Positions 17,219-25,948 are shown, counted from the stretch's first letter. The stretch is DNA of 64,000 nucleotides from Oceanisphaera profunda (GCF_002157895.1 NZ_CP021377.1:310001-374000); one strand, 5' to 3'. Made by a program: numbers and translations. Notes: a model not told the origin generated them from the sequence alone.

Positions 17219-18133
17219 ATGCGTCTATGTCATTTTCACTCAGCATCTCACTTTCGTATTACCCCCGTTGCCGCCTTAGTGTCCGCATCCCTGATGGCGC
17301 TTGCACTATCAGGCCCTGTGCAAGCCGTTGAGTCGGGGGGGCATGTAGCTCAAGAGAATGCCGTGCAACAGTTAGCCATGAGCAAGAATCCTTGTGCTGC
17401 TAGTCCCTGCAGTGCCGCCGAGTCTGCTACCAAAAATCCTTGTGCGACTAAAAATCCTTGCGCCGTGAAGAGTCCCTGTGCGACCAAGAACCCCTGCGCG
17501 ATGAAAAGCCCGTGTTCGGCCAATCCCTGCGCCATTAAGCCGGCGAAAGTAAATCCCTGTGCAGCTAAACCGGCAAAAGTGAACCCCTGTGCCGCCAAGG
17601 CCGTGCAACGCCCAGATAATTATCAACCTTACCAAGGCGATAACGCCGAGTTGGTAACGCTAGGTAAGGCGCTGTTTAACGATACCAGCCTAAGCAGCAA
17701 TGGCCTTTCTTGCAGCAACTGTCATCAAAGCCAGATGATGTATCAGGCAAGCTTTGCCATGGCGTATCCCCATCCGGTGGCGATGGCGCAAGATCAGTTT
17801 GGTCTGAGTCAGGTGCATTTGGATGAAATGATCCAAATTTGTATGATGTCCCCCATGGCGACGCAGCCCTTAGCGTGGGATTCAAAAGAGCTAGCCGCCT
17901 TGGTCGCCTATGTCCAAACCGAGCAAACCAGCTATTCACCCAGTGGAGCCAATCCTTGCGCGGCAAAAAATCCCTGTGCGATGAAGAACCCTTGTACAAT
18001 AAAAAGCCCATGCAAGGCTAATCCCTGCGCGACGAAAAAACCTTGTGCAATGAAAAGCCCCTGTAAGGCTAATCCCTGTGCGGTAAAGAACCCTTGTGCC
18101 GTTAAAAACCCCTGCGCGGCTAAGTCACAGTAG
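17219..18133 (+). CDS. Secreted cytochrome c flanked by Pro-Cys repeat arrays
   Basis: A 304-residue exported protein. Residues 1-36 are a signal peptide ending VQA. Residues 56-127 hold ten NPC/SPC motifs, mostly in six-residue units such as KNPCAT; residues 133-235 are a cytochrome c domain with heme motif CSNCH (165-169) and the PLAWDSKELAALVAYV end helix; the last 65 residues hold ten more NPC/SPC/KPC motifs. Besides the heme pair and one Cys in the domain there are therefore twenty regularly spaced thiols. Lys-rich spacers make the arrays basic. AAGGAG precedes the ATG. It is followed at once by a His-rich protein gene and is divergent from the TVP38-flavoprotein. Metal or metalloid binding, or thiol redox buffering coupled to electron transfer, are possible roles; none is known to me. 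Confidence 0.85.
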   Translation: MRLCHFHSASHFRITPVAALVSASLMALALSGPVQAVESGGHVAQENAVQQLAMSKNPCAASPCSAAESATKNPCATKNPCAVKSPCATKNPCAMKSPCSANPCAIKPAKVNPCAAKPAKVNPCAAKAVQRPDNYQPYQGDNAELVTLGKALFNDTSLSSNGLSCSNCHQSQMMYQASFAMAYPHPVAMAQDQFGLSQVHLDEMIQICMMSPMATQPLAWDSKELAALVAYVQTEQTSYSPSGANPCAAKNPCAMKNPCTIKSPCKANPCATKKPCAMKSPCKANPCAVKNPCAVKNPCAAKSQ

Positions 18134-18140
18134 GATGCCT

Positions 18141-18881
18141 ATGACAAGCAGCACACTTCAACCCTTGCCCAAACTAGTAGTACCGGTGGCAGTCAGCCTG
18201 CCCACCGCAGACATACATCGATTACGTGAAGCTGGTGCCCAAATTCGGGAATGTTATCGAGTAATGAGCAAAGGCGGAGTTAATATCGTCGGGGAAGTGC
18301 TTAAAGGCCAAGGGACCTTTTTTGAGATGACCCACTATCCCCTAGACGATGTATTGGATAAAGACAGCCACAGCCAATATTACTACCACGCTCATCGTGG
18401 TGGTGAGCAGGAGCATGGCCACTTCCACACCTTTTTGCGTGCGCCCGCCATTCCCGCCGAACTCTGTATGCGGAATTACCCACAAGCCAGTGAGCCTTGG
18501 CCCCAAGGAGATCAGGCGATTGCCCATCTGGTTGCCATTGCTATGGACGCTTGGGGATACCCCTCAAGCCTGTTCGCCTGTAATCGCTGGGTGACCGATG
18601 AAAGCTGGTATCCGGCAGCAGCGGTAATCTCCATGCTGGATAATTTTGTTATCGATCATGCTAATCCGTCTTGGCCGGTGAATATTTGGCTGAGCAACAT
18701 GCTGGTGTTATTCCGCCCCCATATAGAAGCGCTGCTGGTGCACCGCGATGCGGTGATCGACCAGTGGCAGGCGCAATATCCAGAGCAGGACATCTTTGAA
18801 AATCGGCAACTAGAGATCACCGGCCAGCTCGCTATTTCGGTGGATGACTGGCTAGCCGAACTGGAGGCGGTGTTGGTTTAA
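18141..18881 (+). CDS. Conserved hypothetical protein with a His-rich loop
   Basis: A cytoplasmic 246-residue protein that I believe belongs to an unnamed family (perhaps DUF6969; uncertain). It has no signal peptide or membrane helix. A central segment YYYHAHRGGEQEHGHFHTF contains six histidines within 19 residues and could bind a metal; a long alpha-helical region with many Trp follows. Its start is within ten bases of the cytochrome stop, so it is the second gene of that operon. The ATG at 18141 has TAGGA at a suitable distance; another ATG six bases earlier is possible. Being coupled to the Pro-Cys cytochrome, it may take part in its maturation or metal loading, which is inference. Confidence 0.72.
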   Translation: MTSSTLQPLPKLVVPVAVSLPTADIHRLREAGAQIRECYRVMSKGGVNIVGEVLKGQGTFFEMTHYPLDDVLDKDSHSQYYYHAHRGGEQEHGHFHTFLRAPAIPAELCMRNYPQASEPWPQGDQAIAHLVAIAMDAWGYPSSLFACNRWVTDESWYPAAAVISMLDNFVIDHANPSWPVNIWLSNMLVLFRPHIEALLVHRDAVIDQWQAQYPEQDIFENRQLEITGQLAISVDDWLAELEAVLV

Positions 18882-18900
18882 TGACAACAACGTCATAATT

Positions 18901-18945
18901 AAAAACGCCGCGGGTAAAGACTGTTTGGTCTTTACCCGCAGCGCT
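18901..18945. terminator. Bidirectional terminator between the His-rich protein gene and ovoA
   Basis: A 12-bp perfect stem GCGGGTAAAGAC/GTCTTTACCCGC (18910-18939) with a 6-base loop lies between the two convergent genes. On the minus strand it is followed by GGCGTTTTTAATT, a good tract for ovoA; on the plus strand the tract (CTGTTTTAG) is weaker. Confidence 0.8.
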
Positions 18946-18989
18946 GTTTTAGACTGAAAGCTGACCGCTAACGGCTATTGCTTCTGCCG

Positions 18990-21104
18990 TTACTTCAACT
19001 GCCACACCGTCATATCGGCTAGGGTATGTTGATATTTGCGGCGGGTTTCGCGGATCACAAACGGCACGTCTTGTTGCGCCACTAGGTTAAAGCGCTCGCC
19101 TAATAAACGTCTTAAGCCGTCTAGGGTAGTAACATTTTCGCCATTCACCTTAATGCCGCCCAGCCATTTGTCTTTCGGCGTGTATTGCTCAAGCCAAGTG
19201 TAAGGTGAGGTTAACACCAAGTAACCGCCAGCGGTTAAGCGTTCATGAATGTGATTTAAGAACAAGCTCGGATCGTATAAACGGTCGATCAAATTGCCGC
19301 AAAATATCAGATCATAATCGCTAAAACGTGCCTTTAAGTTACAGGCATCGCCTTGTACAAAGTCAATTTTATCAGCCAGCTCGCTGTAGCCTAAATCACT
19401 TAAACTGACCTCTTTAAACTCGACTAGCTCGCCTTCGGTCGGAATAGCAAAGCGGGTGTGGCCGGTTTCTTTTAACTGAAAGCCGTGCTGAATAAAACGT
19501 GCCGAAAAGTCGATGCCATCTACGTGATCAAAGTGGCATGCCAGCTCAAAACTGGCGCGACCCACGGAGCAACCTAAGTCCAGCGCCCTTGCGTGTTTTA
19601 ACTCAGGGGTGTGCTTAAGCAAAGCCTGCACACAAGCTTGAGGGTAATTGGGCACATTAAAGTAAGTGTCACCGTAGTGAAACTCTAAGTATTGGGCGAC
19701 AAGTTCGTCTGTTTCGTAAGTATTAACCGGTTCCACTGGCACCTCAGCGCTGTCGGACTCTAGGTATCTAAAGCCCGCATGTTGAAAAAAGTGACGACGA
19801 AAGGCATAACGCGCGTAACGAGAGGCTTCGTTACCGGTCGATGCCCAAGAGCCGCCTTTAAATAAATTGTGTTGGCCATCGAAGGTAGGCGTGGAGAAGT
19901 CATCATATAAAGGATGCACTTCAAAGCCGGGAAAACCATCGATGGCGGATTCGGTCCATTGCCACACATTGCCGACGATATCGCACAGGCCTTGGTGTTC
20001 AAAGCGGTTAACTGGGCAAGAGGAGGCATAATGCTCGAGGTTAAGATTGCCAGGCGCTTGGCTCCAATGGGGTTGATCCGTGTCGAGCTGATTGCGCAGC
20101 ACCGTCCATTCGGCTTCGGTAGGTAAACGGATATGGCGGCCGGTCTGATTCGCTTTCCAGTTACAAAAGGCCTTGGCTTCGAGGTAATTCACCTCTACCG
20201 GCCAATCCAGCGGCAGCGGCATTTCTTGCAATAAATTGCGCTGCAGATATTCGCCGTGCTGATAACGCCAAAAACGCGGCATGATGGCACCGGTAAATTC
20301 TAGCCAACCTTGCCCCTCGCTCGTCCACCACTTAGCGTCTTGGTAGCCGCCCGCCTGCACAAAGTCTAAGAACTCACCATTAGACACCAGAAATTTCGCC
20401 ACTTTAAAGGGCGCCACGTCCACGGTCTTTTGGCCGTATTCATTGTCCCAGCCATAAGTGGCGACCGAACTGGGCTTGCCCAGCGTGACCGTCTGCCCCG
20501 CTATCGGTAACAAACTATTTGTGGGTGCCACGCCCGCTTGGCTACACGCCGCCCACTGAGGGTGCGCGTCCAGATATTTAAGGGGCAACATGCGCATAAT
20601 CACCGACGAGGTTTCCAGGTGAATGCGCTCGTGCTCAATGCCCATTAAAATAAGCCAAGCCGGTGAGTCTTGGGTAATGGGCAAGCTAAGGGGCATATCA
20701 GTGATCAGCGCATCCACAATGTGGCGCACTTGGTTACGATAGTGGCGAGTGTCGGCTAGGCTTGGCCAGTCGTAGTGGGCACTATTAAGATCGTCCCAGG
20801 ACATTTCATCCACGCCAATGGCAAACATGGACTCTAAGCGTTCGTTCACCCGCTGATGTTGGTATTTACCCAGTAATAGCTTGTTGATAAAGAATACGGC
20901 CGTGTGGCCAAAATAGAAGATCAAAGGGTGGCGCAGTGGCTCGGCACGTACATAATAGGCTTCATCACTGTTAATACAGTCAAACAGGCTTTCGTACTGG
21001 CTAAAGGTGTGGTGAAAATAGTTGCGAATTTCAGCGCGTTTGGCGGCCACTGAACTGCCGGTTAGTAACGGCGTTTTACTCACCACCTCTGTTAGTTTTT
21101 CCAT
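18990..21104 (-). CDS. ovoA: 5-histidylcysteine sulfoxide synthase OvoA
   Basis: OvoA is the iron enzyme that joins cysteine to histidine and then N-methylates the product, in ovothiol A synthesis. The 704-residue protein has all three modules: an N-terminal DinB-like domain (residues 1-175) with the iron-binding HERIHLE (HxxxHxE), a formylglycine-generating-enzyme-like sulfoxide synthase domain (about 210-440) with GNVWQWTES, FKGGSW and YARYAFRR, and a C-terminal SAM methyltransferase (about 480-700) with ALDLGCSVGRASFEL. The ATG at 21104 has AAGG six bases upstream; another ATG six bases earlier abuts that site. The lyase OvoB that completes ovothiol is not in the window. Ovothiol is a low-molecular-weight thiol antioxidant, so its place near the Cys-rich block may be meaningful or chance. 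Confidence 0.93.
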   Translation of the reverse strand: MEKLTEVVSKTPLLTGSSVAAKRAEIRNYFHHTFSQYESLFDCINSDEAYYVRAEPLRHPLIFYFGHTAVFFINKLLLGKYQHQRVNERLESMFAIGVDEMSWDDLNSAHYDWPSLADTRHYRNQVRHIVDALITDMPLSLPITQDSPAWLILMGIEHERIHLETSSVIMRMLPLKYLDAHPQWAACSQAGVAPTNSLLPIAGQTVTLGKPSSVATYGWDNEYGQKTVDVAPFKVAKFLVSNGEFLDFVQAGGYQDAKWWTSEGQGWLEFTGAIMPRFWRYQHGEYLQRNLLQEMPLPLDWPVEVNYLEAKAFCNWKANQTGRHIRLPTEAEWTVLRNQLDTDQPHWSQAPGNLNLEHYASSCPVNRFEHQGLCDIVGNVWQWTESAIDGFPGFEVHPLYDDFSTPTFDGQHNLFKGGSWASTGNEASRYARYAFRRHFFQHAGFRYLESDSAEVPVEPVNTYETDELVAQYLEFHYGDTYFNVPNYPQACVQALLKHTPELKHARALDLGCSVGRASFELACHFDHVDGIDFSARFIQHGFQLKETGHTRFAIPTEGELVEFKEVSLSDLGYSELADKIDFVQGDACNLKARFSDYDLIFCGNLIDRLYDPSLFLNHIHERLTAGGYLVLTSPYTWLEQYTPKDKWLGGIKVNGENVTTLDGLRRLLGERFNLVAQQDVPFVIRETRRKYQHTLADMTVWQLK

Positions 21105-21365
21105 GTTCATCCTTGATGCTTGTTAATTTTCAACGATATAAATGCGAGAAAATTCAGCGCGCATTTCACAATACACATCAGACCCGTGAAGTAGCGGCTC
21201 TCTTTCGTGGCGCCACGCAAGTCCAACTATATTGCTACTAAGACCCACGGGTCTACGTTAAAAATCGGTTTAAAGCCGCCACAGCTGTGCTATAACGCTG
21301 TTCTTTATCCTTGGTGTTAACCTCGGCTTTAATCCTGTTTTGTTCATCTCTCACTAGGAAGTATC

Positions 21366-21680
21366 ATGACACAATTTAGCAATGTTACCGTAATTAAGCA
21401 GGCCAATGTGTACGACGGCGGCAAGGTCACCAGCCGCGTGATTCAGTTTGCTGATGGCAGCCGCAAAACCTTAGGCATTATGCTGCCCGGTGAATATAGC
21501 TTTAGCACGGCAGCAGCCGAGCTGATGGAAATTTTGGCCGGCGAGCTGGAAGTGCAACTGCCAGGCTCAGAGCTTTGGCTGGCCATTAAAGGCGGTGAGT
21601 CCTTTGAAGTACCGGCCAACGCAAGCTTTAACTTAAAAGTAACCACTCTGGTGGACTACTGCTGCTCTTACTACGACTAA
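21366..21680 (+). CDS. ppnP: Pyrimidine/purine nucleoside phosphorylase PpnP
   Basis: PpnP (formerly YaiE, DUF1255) is a small cupin that splits nucleosides with phosphate into base and ribose-1-phosphate, with broad substrate range. The 104-residue product (94 in E. coli) has the cupin sequence LGIMLPGEYSFSTAAAE and MEILAGELEVQLPG, and FEVPANASFNLKV near the end. ACTAGGAAG precedes the ATG. It is divergent from ovoA across a 260-base gap and is not followed by a coupled gene. As a nucleoside phosphorylase it could also process adenosine derivatives made by the radical SAM enzyme nearby, but that is speculation. Confidence 0.93.
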   Translation: MTQFSNVTVIKQANVYDGGKVTSRVIQFADGSRKTLGIMLPGEYSFSTAAAELMEILAGELEVQLPGSELWLAIKGGESFEVPANASFNLKVTTLVDYCCSYYD

Positions 21681-21768
21681 TCAGCTCGAACCTTTACTCG
21701 CTAAGTAATGCTGCATAACTTATGTGGTGGATTCTGTGGCTAGCTTGCTTTAAAGCTAAGGAGCTCTC

Positions 21769-21950
21769 GCAACGGAATCCACGGAACCCACAGAAAAATT
21801 AAGCTGAGAGAAGTTCGAAAAGTATCAATAATTCTAATTGGTAACAGCAAACCTAAGGCAGTCGGGCTCTGCTTTAGTTAAGAATTTACAAATAAAATAT
21901 CTTTCCGAAATTATCTTTATTGTTCCGTGTTCTTCTGTGGATTCCGTTGC
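21769..21950. mobile_element. MITE-like element 1 (182 bp)
   Basis: The ends are perfect 14-bp inverted repeats, GCAACGGAATCCAC and its complement, and there is no coding capacity. The interior AAAAATTAAGCTGAGA is shared with the element at 34126. A further half-site lies at 21725-21740. The rest of the 21681-22179 gap has no gene. Confidence 0.65.
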
Positions 21951-22179
21951 AAAAAATTATTAGGTTAAGCCCTGTTTCCATCGCTGTTAAAGCGGACTAC
22001 TTAACGTTTACAAAGTAGGTGGGCACAACGTAGGTAAAAATACAGCAGCCCGTTAAAATGAAAATTTCCCCTGCCACGCTTTCTTGTAGTTGGCATGGCG
22101 TTAAGCTTGCTGTATCAGGCACTACTTTGATAAATGCACTCGCATAATGAGTAAAATTCAACACAAGGGTTTTATTACT

Positions 22180-23397
22180 ATGATGAAATTTTCAATCAGT
22201 GCAGTTTTCTCATTCACAGCCCTAGCAATCTTAGGCGCTGCACAGGCAGAGATGACGAACCCTTATAAGGTGGTAAGTATTTCTACAGTTTCTGAACAGC
22301 AATCTATTGAGCAAGCAGATGATGTTAGAGCTTATATGCACGGCATCAATCTCGCAAAGCGAGCAGATGGGCATTACGATTTAATATGGTCAGCGGCATC
22401 TGATGAGGTAACCAAAGAAGGAAACTGGAATCATGATATTTATACCAGTACGTTAAACGCACAAACCCCCGCTATCCAAGCCATACGCACGCTGATATCC
22501 GCTCCAGAAGCGCAGGAGCCTGTCAGTGTAAGTCAAACCAAAAACGGCATGCGCATGTATACCTTTGAAGATGGTAATCAGGCAAAAAATCAGGTCGCCC
22601 AACGCTTTGCTATTTTTGATGAACAAGGACATCCCGTAAAACAATACCCTCAGACCGTCAAAGACGGCGGACATTCAGGGCATACGGCTTCTACCAATGA
22701 ACAACATGTTATTTTCTGGTCAGATGATTGGATAGAAGGCGGTGGCGTAGATAATTTGGGCTCAGGAAAAGAGGTGTGGGTCACCGCTTATACCGCTAGC
22801 GGTAACAAATTACATACGAAAAAAATTACCACGCTAAACAACCAACGTGATTGGTGGCCAATGATTGCCGCCTCTGCGGATCGTACTATGCTGGTGTGGC
22901 AACGTTTTGTAGAGGGGGAAACATACGCAGAATTAATGGGAGCCATCTATGATCCAAAAACAAATAAACTTATCAAGCAGCCAATTATATTAAATAAAAA
23001 CATTCAATATTACACATATGAAGTGAGCTATATTGAATCCATTAAATCCTTTGTGGTGAGCGCGACAACGCACCTCAATAAGGGAGTACTATATGTGATA
23101 AATGAAAACGCAATGGTGACTGCTAAAAAACAGGGTTTGAAAGCTTTTGTGCGTGAAGCCCACCCTGCAATCAAGTTAGGTGATAAAAAATCCGAGCTTA
23201 TGTATCCCACAGCGCCAACGGGCTTTGCCTTATTTGAGGTAAACGCAAATAGCATTTCCATGCAGGCGCTAATAGAAGACTCTTATGAGTGGCAATATAG
23301 TGGTACCGTCGGTTTTTACACCCTTAAAAATGATGTTTATTTCGCTTCCTTGTCAAAAGAGGGAGTTATTGAAAAACTGGTACGAAAATCACACTAA
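22180..23397 (+). CDS. Secreted protein of unknown function
   Basis: I do not recognise this family. The 405-residue product begins with a signal peptide (MMKFSISAVFSFTALAILG, cleavage after AQA) and has no other membrane helix, so it should be periplasmic or secreted. The body is beta-rich, with repeated patterns of the type HVIFWSDDW, VWVTAYTASG, TMLVWQRF and YAELMGAIYDPKT spaced about 50 residues apart, which suggests a beta-propeller. The start at 22180 gives the best signal peptide; an ATG 33 bases upstream is in frame. Codon use is more AT-rich than the neighbours, hinting at acquisition. It stands alone between repeat-rich gaps, with no visible terminator. Confidence 0.75.
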   Translation: MMKFSISAVFSFTALAILGAAQAEMTNPYKVVSISTVSEQQSIEQADDVRAYMHGINLAKRADGHYDLIWSAASDEVTKEGNWNHDIYTSTLNAQTPAIQAIRTLISAPEAQEPVSVSQTKNGMRMYTFEDGNQAKNQVAQRFAIFDEQGHPVKQYPQTVKDGGHSGHTASTNEQHVIFWSDDWIEGGGVDNLGSGKEVWVTAYTASGNKLHTKKITTLNNQRDWWPMIAASADRTMLVWQRFVEGETYAELMGAIYDPKTNKLIKQPIILNKNIQYYTYEVSYIESIKSFVVSATTHLNKGVLYVINENAMVTAKKQGLKAFVREAHPAIKLGDKKSELMYPTAPTGFALFEVNANSISMQALIEDSYEWQYSGTVGFYTLKNDVYFASLSKEGVIEKLVRKSH

Positions 23398-23573
23398 ATT
23401 ATCTACAGCTCCTATCTTATTAGGTTAGGCGTTAGCCTGATAAATATAGTTGAGCTCAGTCGTCGCTCCAGGCACCGCCAATTTCACCTCAAGGCGGAAT
23501 CACATTTTTTAGTTTAATTTTAATGAATTAGCGGTCTGTGACCTAATTATAGCTCCTGTCTGATGAGCCTTTC

Positions 23574-23636
23574 ATGACGCTAATTGAACACCTTACACTT
23601 ATTGAAGAGACACTCTCTGATATTAATCGTCTATAG
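23574..23636 (+). pseudogene. Possible N-terminal relic of an ISAs1-type transposase
   Basis: A 20-codon frame reads MTLIEHLTLIEETLSDINRL and stops. The motif Leu-Ile-Glu-His-Leu followed by Ile-Glu-Glu/Asp-Thr-x-x-Asp-Ile-Asn resembles the start of ISAs1-family transposases. Nothing of the catalytic domain is left, and no inverted repeats are seen. The rest of the 23398-23752 gap holds only a probable promoter (CGCTATAATTAG) near 23700. Confidence 0.35.
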
Positions 23637-23752
23637 AAACTATAAAGAGGTTGGCGCGCACAACAAGACCGTATTGAATCCAACTTTCACCATCCGTCTC
23701 GCTATAATTAGTGCACACTAAGCCACTATTAGCCCGCCCCATGGAGAGTCTA

Positions 23753-24838
23753 ATGCGTATGCTACTGCTGTTACTAAGTCTGCTGGTCACGCCGCTGGCT
23801 GCCGAATATCGAATACAAACGGTGGCTCAAGGGCTGCACCACCCGTGGGGCTTGGTTGAACTGCCCAGTGGCGAGCTATTAGTGGGCGAGCGCCGTGGTC
23901 GCTTGCTGCGCTTAAATACCGATGGCAGCCGAACCCTGATTGCCGGCCTGCCCAAGATGGTGAGCGCTGGCCAAGGCGGCTTGCTGGATTTAGCCCTGCA
24001 TCCTAATTTTGCAGAAAACCGCTGGCTGTATTTCAGTTACAGCCAGCCCGGCAAAGGCGGTGCTGGCACAGCCGTGGCGCGGGCCAAGCTCACTGACACC
24101 CACTTAAGCAGTCTAGAAGTCATCTTTGTACAACAACCTAAAACCACAGGCAGTGCCCACTTTGGTTCACGTATGGTGTTTGACGCTCAAGGTTATCTGT
24201 TTATTACCACCGGCGAGCGTTATCACGCGCGAGATAAAGCACAACAGCTAGATAATCATCTGGGAAAAATCCTGCGTTTGCATGACGAAGGCACTGTGCC
24301 GACTGATAATCCGTTTATCAATACTCCCCACGCCAAGCCCGAAATTTGGAGCTATGGGCATCGTAATATTCAAGGGGCCGCTATTCATCCACCCAGTGGT
24401 GAGCTGTGGGTGCACGAGCACGGCCCGCGCGGCGGTGACGAAGTGAACATCATAAAAGCCGGAGCCAATTATGGCTGGCCCTTAGTGACCCATGGTCGGG
24501 AATACAGCGGCGGTAGCATAGGCCAAGGTACGCATCTTAAAGGCATGGCAGACCCGATTTGGGTGTGGGTGCCTTCTATTGCGCCCTCTGGCATGCTTTT
24601 TTATCGCGGAGAATTATTTCCCCATTGGCAGGGTTCATTACTGGTGGGCGCTTTGGCGGGGCAAAAACTGGTACGGCTCACACTCAACGGCCAAAAGATC
24701 GTGAATGAGCAAGCGTTACTTGGCGAGCTAAATGTGCGCATCCGCACCTTAGTAGCAGCGAAAGACGGCGGTATTTATCTGTTAACCGATGCAGCAAATG
24801 GACAGCTGCTTAAGTTATTGCCCGCCACCGATCAGTGA
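23753..24838 (+). CDS. PQQ-dependent aldose sugar dehydrogenase family protein
   Basis: A periplasmic six-bladed beta-propeller of the soluble aldose sugar dehydrogenase (YliI/Asd, GSDH) family, which oxidises aldoses using PQQ and calcium. The 361-residue product has a signal peptide (MRMLLLLLSLLVTPLAA), then LHHPWGLVELPSGELLVGER, GQGGLLDLALHPNF, GSRMVFDAQGYLFITTGER, the NIQGAA strand, and VHEHGPRGGDEVN, whose basic and acidic residues contribute to PQQ and calcium binding. The ATG at 23753 has GGAG five bases upstream. No pqq genes are in the window, so cofactor supply is unknown. Single gene, followed by a repeat-rich gap. Confidence 0.88.
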   Translation: MRMLLLLLSLLVTPLAAEYRIQTVAQGLHHPWGLVELPSGELLVGERRGRLLRLNTDGSRTLIAGLPKMVSAGQGGLLDLALHPNFAENRWLYFSYSQPGKGGAGTAVARAKLTDTHLSSLEVIFVQQPKTTGSAHFGSRMVFDAQGYLFITTGERYHARDKAQQLDNHLGKILRLHDEGTVPTDNPFINTPHAKPEIWSYGHRNIQGAAIHPPSGELWVHEHGPRGGDEVNIIKAGANYGWPLVTHGREYSGGSIGQGTHLKGMADPIWVWVPSIAPSGMLFYRGELFPHWQGSLLVGALAGQKLVRLTLNGQKIVNEQALLGELNVRIRTLVAAKDGGIYLLTDAANGQLLKLLPATDQ

Positions 24839-24860
24839 GTAAGCCCGTTAAGACAAAGAA

Positions 24861-25345
24861 AGAGGCTGAATATGCTGACTGGTTTGGGTATGTTTTTTGG
24901 CTCCATGTTGTCCTCTTCACCCTTTACGCTTCACCCTTCACGGTTTAAACACCGCACCAAAACCTATTTTTGCCACGGAATACACGGAAAAATAGGGAGC
25001 AAATCTGACTGAGATCTTGATGGTAAGAACTGAGATTAGACCCAAGCAAAAGTGACCGGCGAAACAGAGACTGAATATGCGGGCTGGTTTGGGAGTGGCC
25101 TTTGCTCCATGTCGTCCCCTTCACCCTTTACGCTTCACCCTTCACGGTTTAAACATCGCACCAAAAGCTATTTTTACCACGGAATACACGACTCTTTACT
25201 TACGAGAAGCACAGAAAAATAGGGATCAGATCTGAAAGGGATATTTAATAGTAAAACCTGAGATTAGGCACATGCAAAATCACAGGCGAAACAGAGACTG
25301 AATATGCGGGCTGGCTTGAGGATGGCCTTCCAGTCGGCCTCTTCA
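24861..25345. repeat. Two and a half tandem copies of a 205-227 bp non-coding unit
   Basis: Copies begin at 24861, 25066 and 25293 with AGAGRCTGAATATGC. Each has a GGTTTGGG/GGCTTGAGG segment, a C/T-rich run CACCCTTTACGCTTCACC, GTTTAAACAYCGCACC, and in the first two a GCCACGGAATACACGG half-site followed by AAAAATAGGG. The third copy is truncated. No gene is supportable between 24839 and 25498. Confidence 0.8.
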
Positions 25346-25498
25346 CCCTTCACGGCTCTTTCGGTGTTTGTCTGTAACGTAAGACGTACCGCGTAAGGCG
25401 TACCGCTTTCTTGGGGGCTGATCTTGTGCTCATAATGCGTTAACATTTAACAACTGGACTTAGTTTTAATTACTTTTGTGAGCAACAAGGAATACATA

Positions 25499-25948
25499 AT
25501 GACGCAGAAAATCTGGAACGTGTATCTGTCAGGTGAAATTCACAGTGACTGGCGTGAGCGTATTATCGAAGGTACTAAAGCCAAAGGCTTGGCTGTGACC
25601 TTTACCTCAGCGGTAACCAATCACGATGCCAGTGACATGGTAGGCGTAAATATTTTAGGTAGCGAAGAAGATAACTTCTGGCGTGACCGTAAAGCGTCTG
25701 GCATTAACAGCATTCGTACTTCTACCCAAATTAAAGAAGCCGACATTGTAGTGGTGCGTTTTGGGCCTCAGTACAAGCAGTGGAATGCGGCTTTTGATGC
25801 AGGTTTTGCGTCAGCCTTAGGCAAGTCTATTATTACTTTGCATGACTCTGAGCTGGATCATCCGCTTAAAGAAGTGGACGAAGCCGCTAAAGCGACCTGT
25901 CGCCAGCCTGAGCAAGTAGTCGAGATTTTGTCTTACCTATTGTCGTAA
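25499..25948 (+). CDS. YtoQ family protein
   Basis: A 149-residue cytoplasmic protein of the YtoQ family, with a nucleoside 2-deoxyribosyltransferase-like Rossmann fold. It shows VYLSGEIHSDWRERI at the N-terminus, a central region RTSTQIKEADIVVVRFG, and FDAGFASALGKSIITLHD, the segment that in relatives holds the substrate-binding Asp/Glu. The ATG at 25499 is preceded by AAGGAATAC; a GTG seven codons upstream is in frame but less likely. Function unknown; by fold it may act on a nucleoside or nucleotide sugar. A good terminator follows. Confidence 0.85.
   Translation: MTQKIWNVYLSGEIHSDWRERIIEGTKAKGLAVTFTSAVTNHDASDMVGVNILGSEEDNFWRDRKASGINSIRTSTQIKEADIVVVRFGPQYKQWNAAFDAGFASALGKSIITLHDSELDHPLKEVDEAAKATCRQPEQVVEILSYLLS

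Noticed and set aside
17372-18011. Possible CRISPR-like array in the repeated DNA at 17.4-18.1 kb
   Set aside because: The repeats are six-codon protein repeats with third-base variation and no unique spacers.
25264-25446. A 60-codon frame in the tandem-repeat gap
   Set aside because: It lies in repeated non-coding DNA and is not kept in the other copies.
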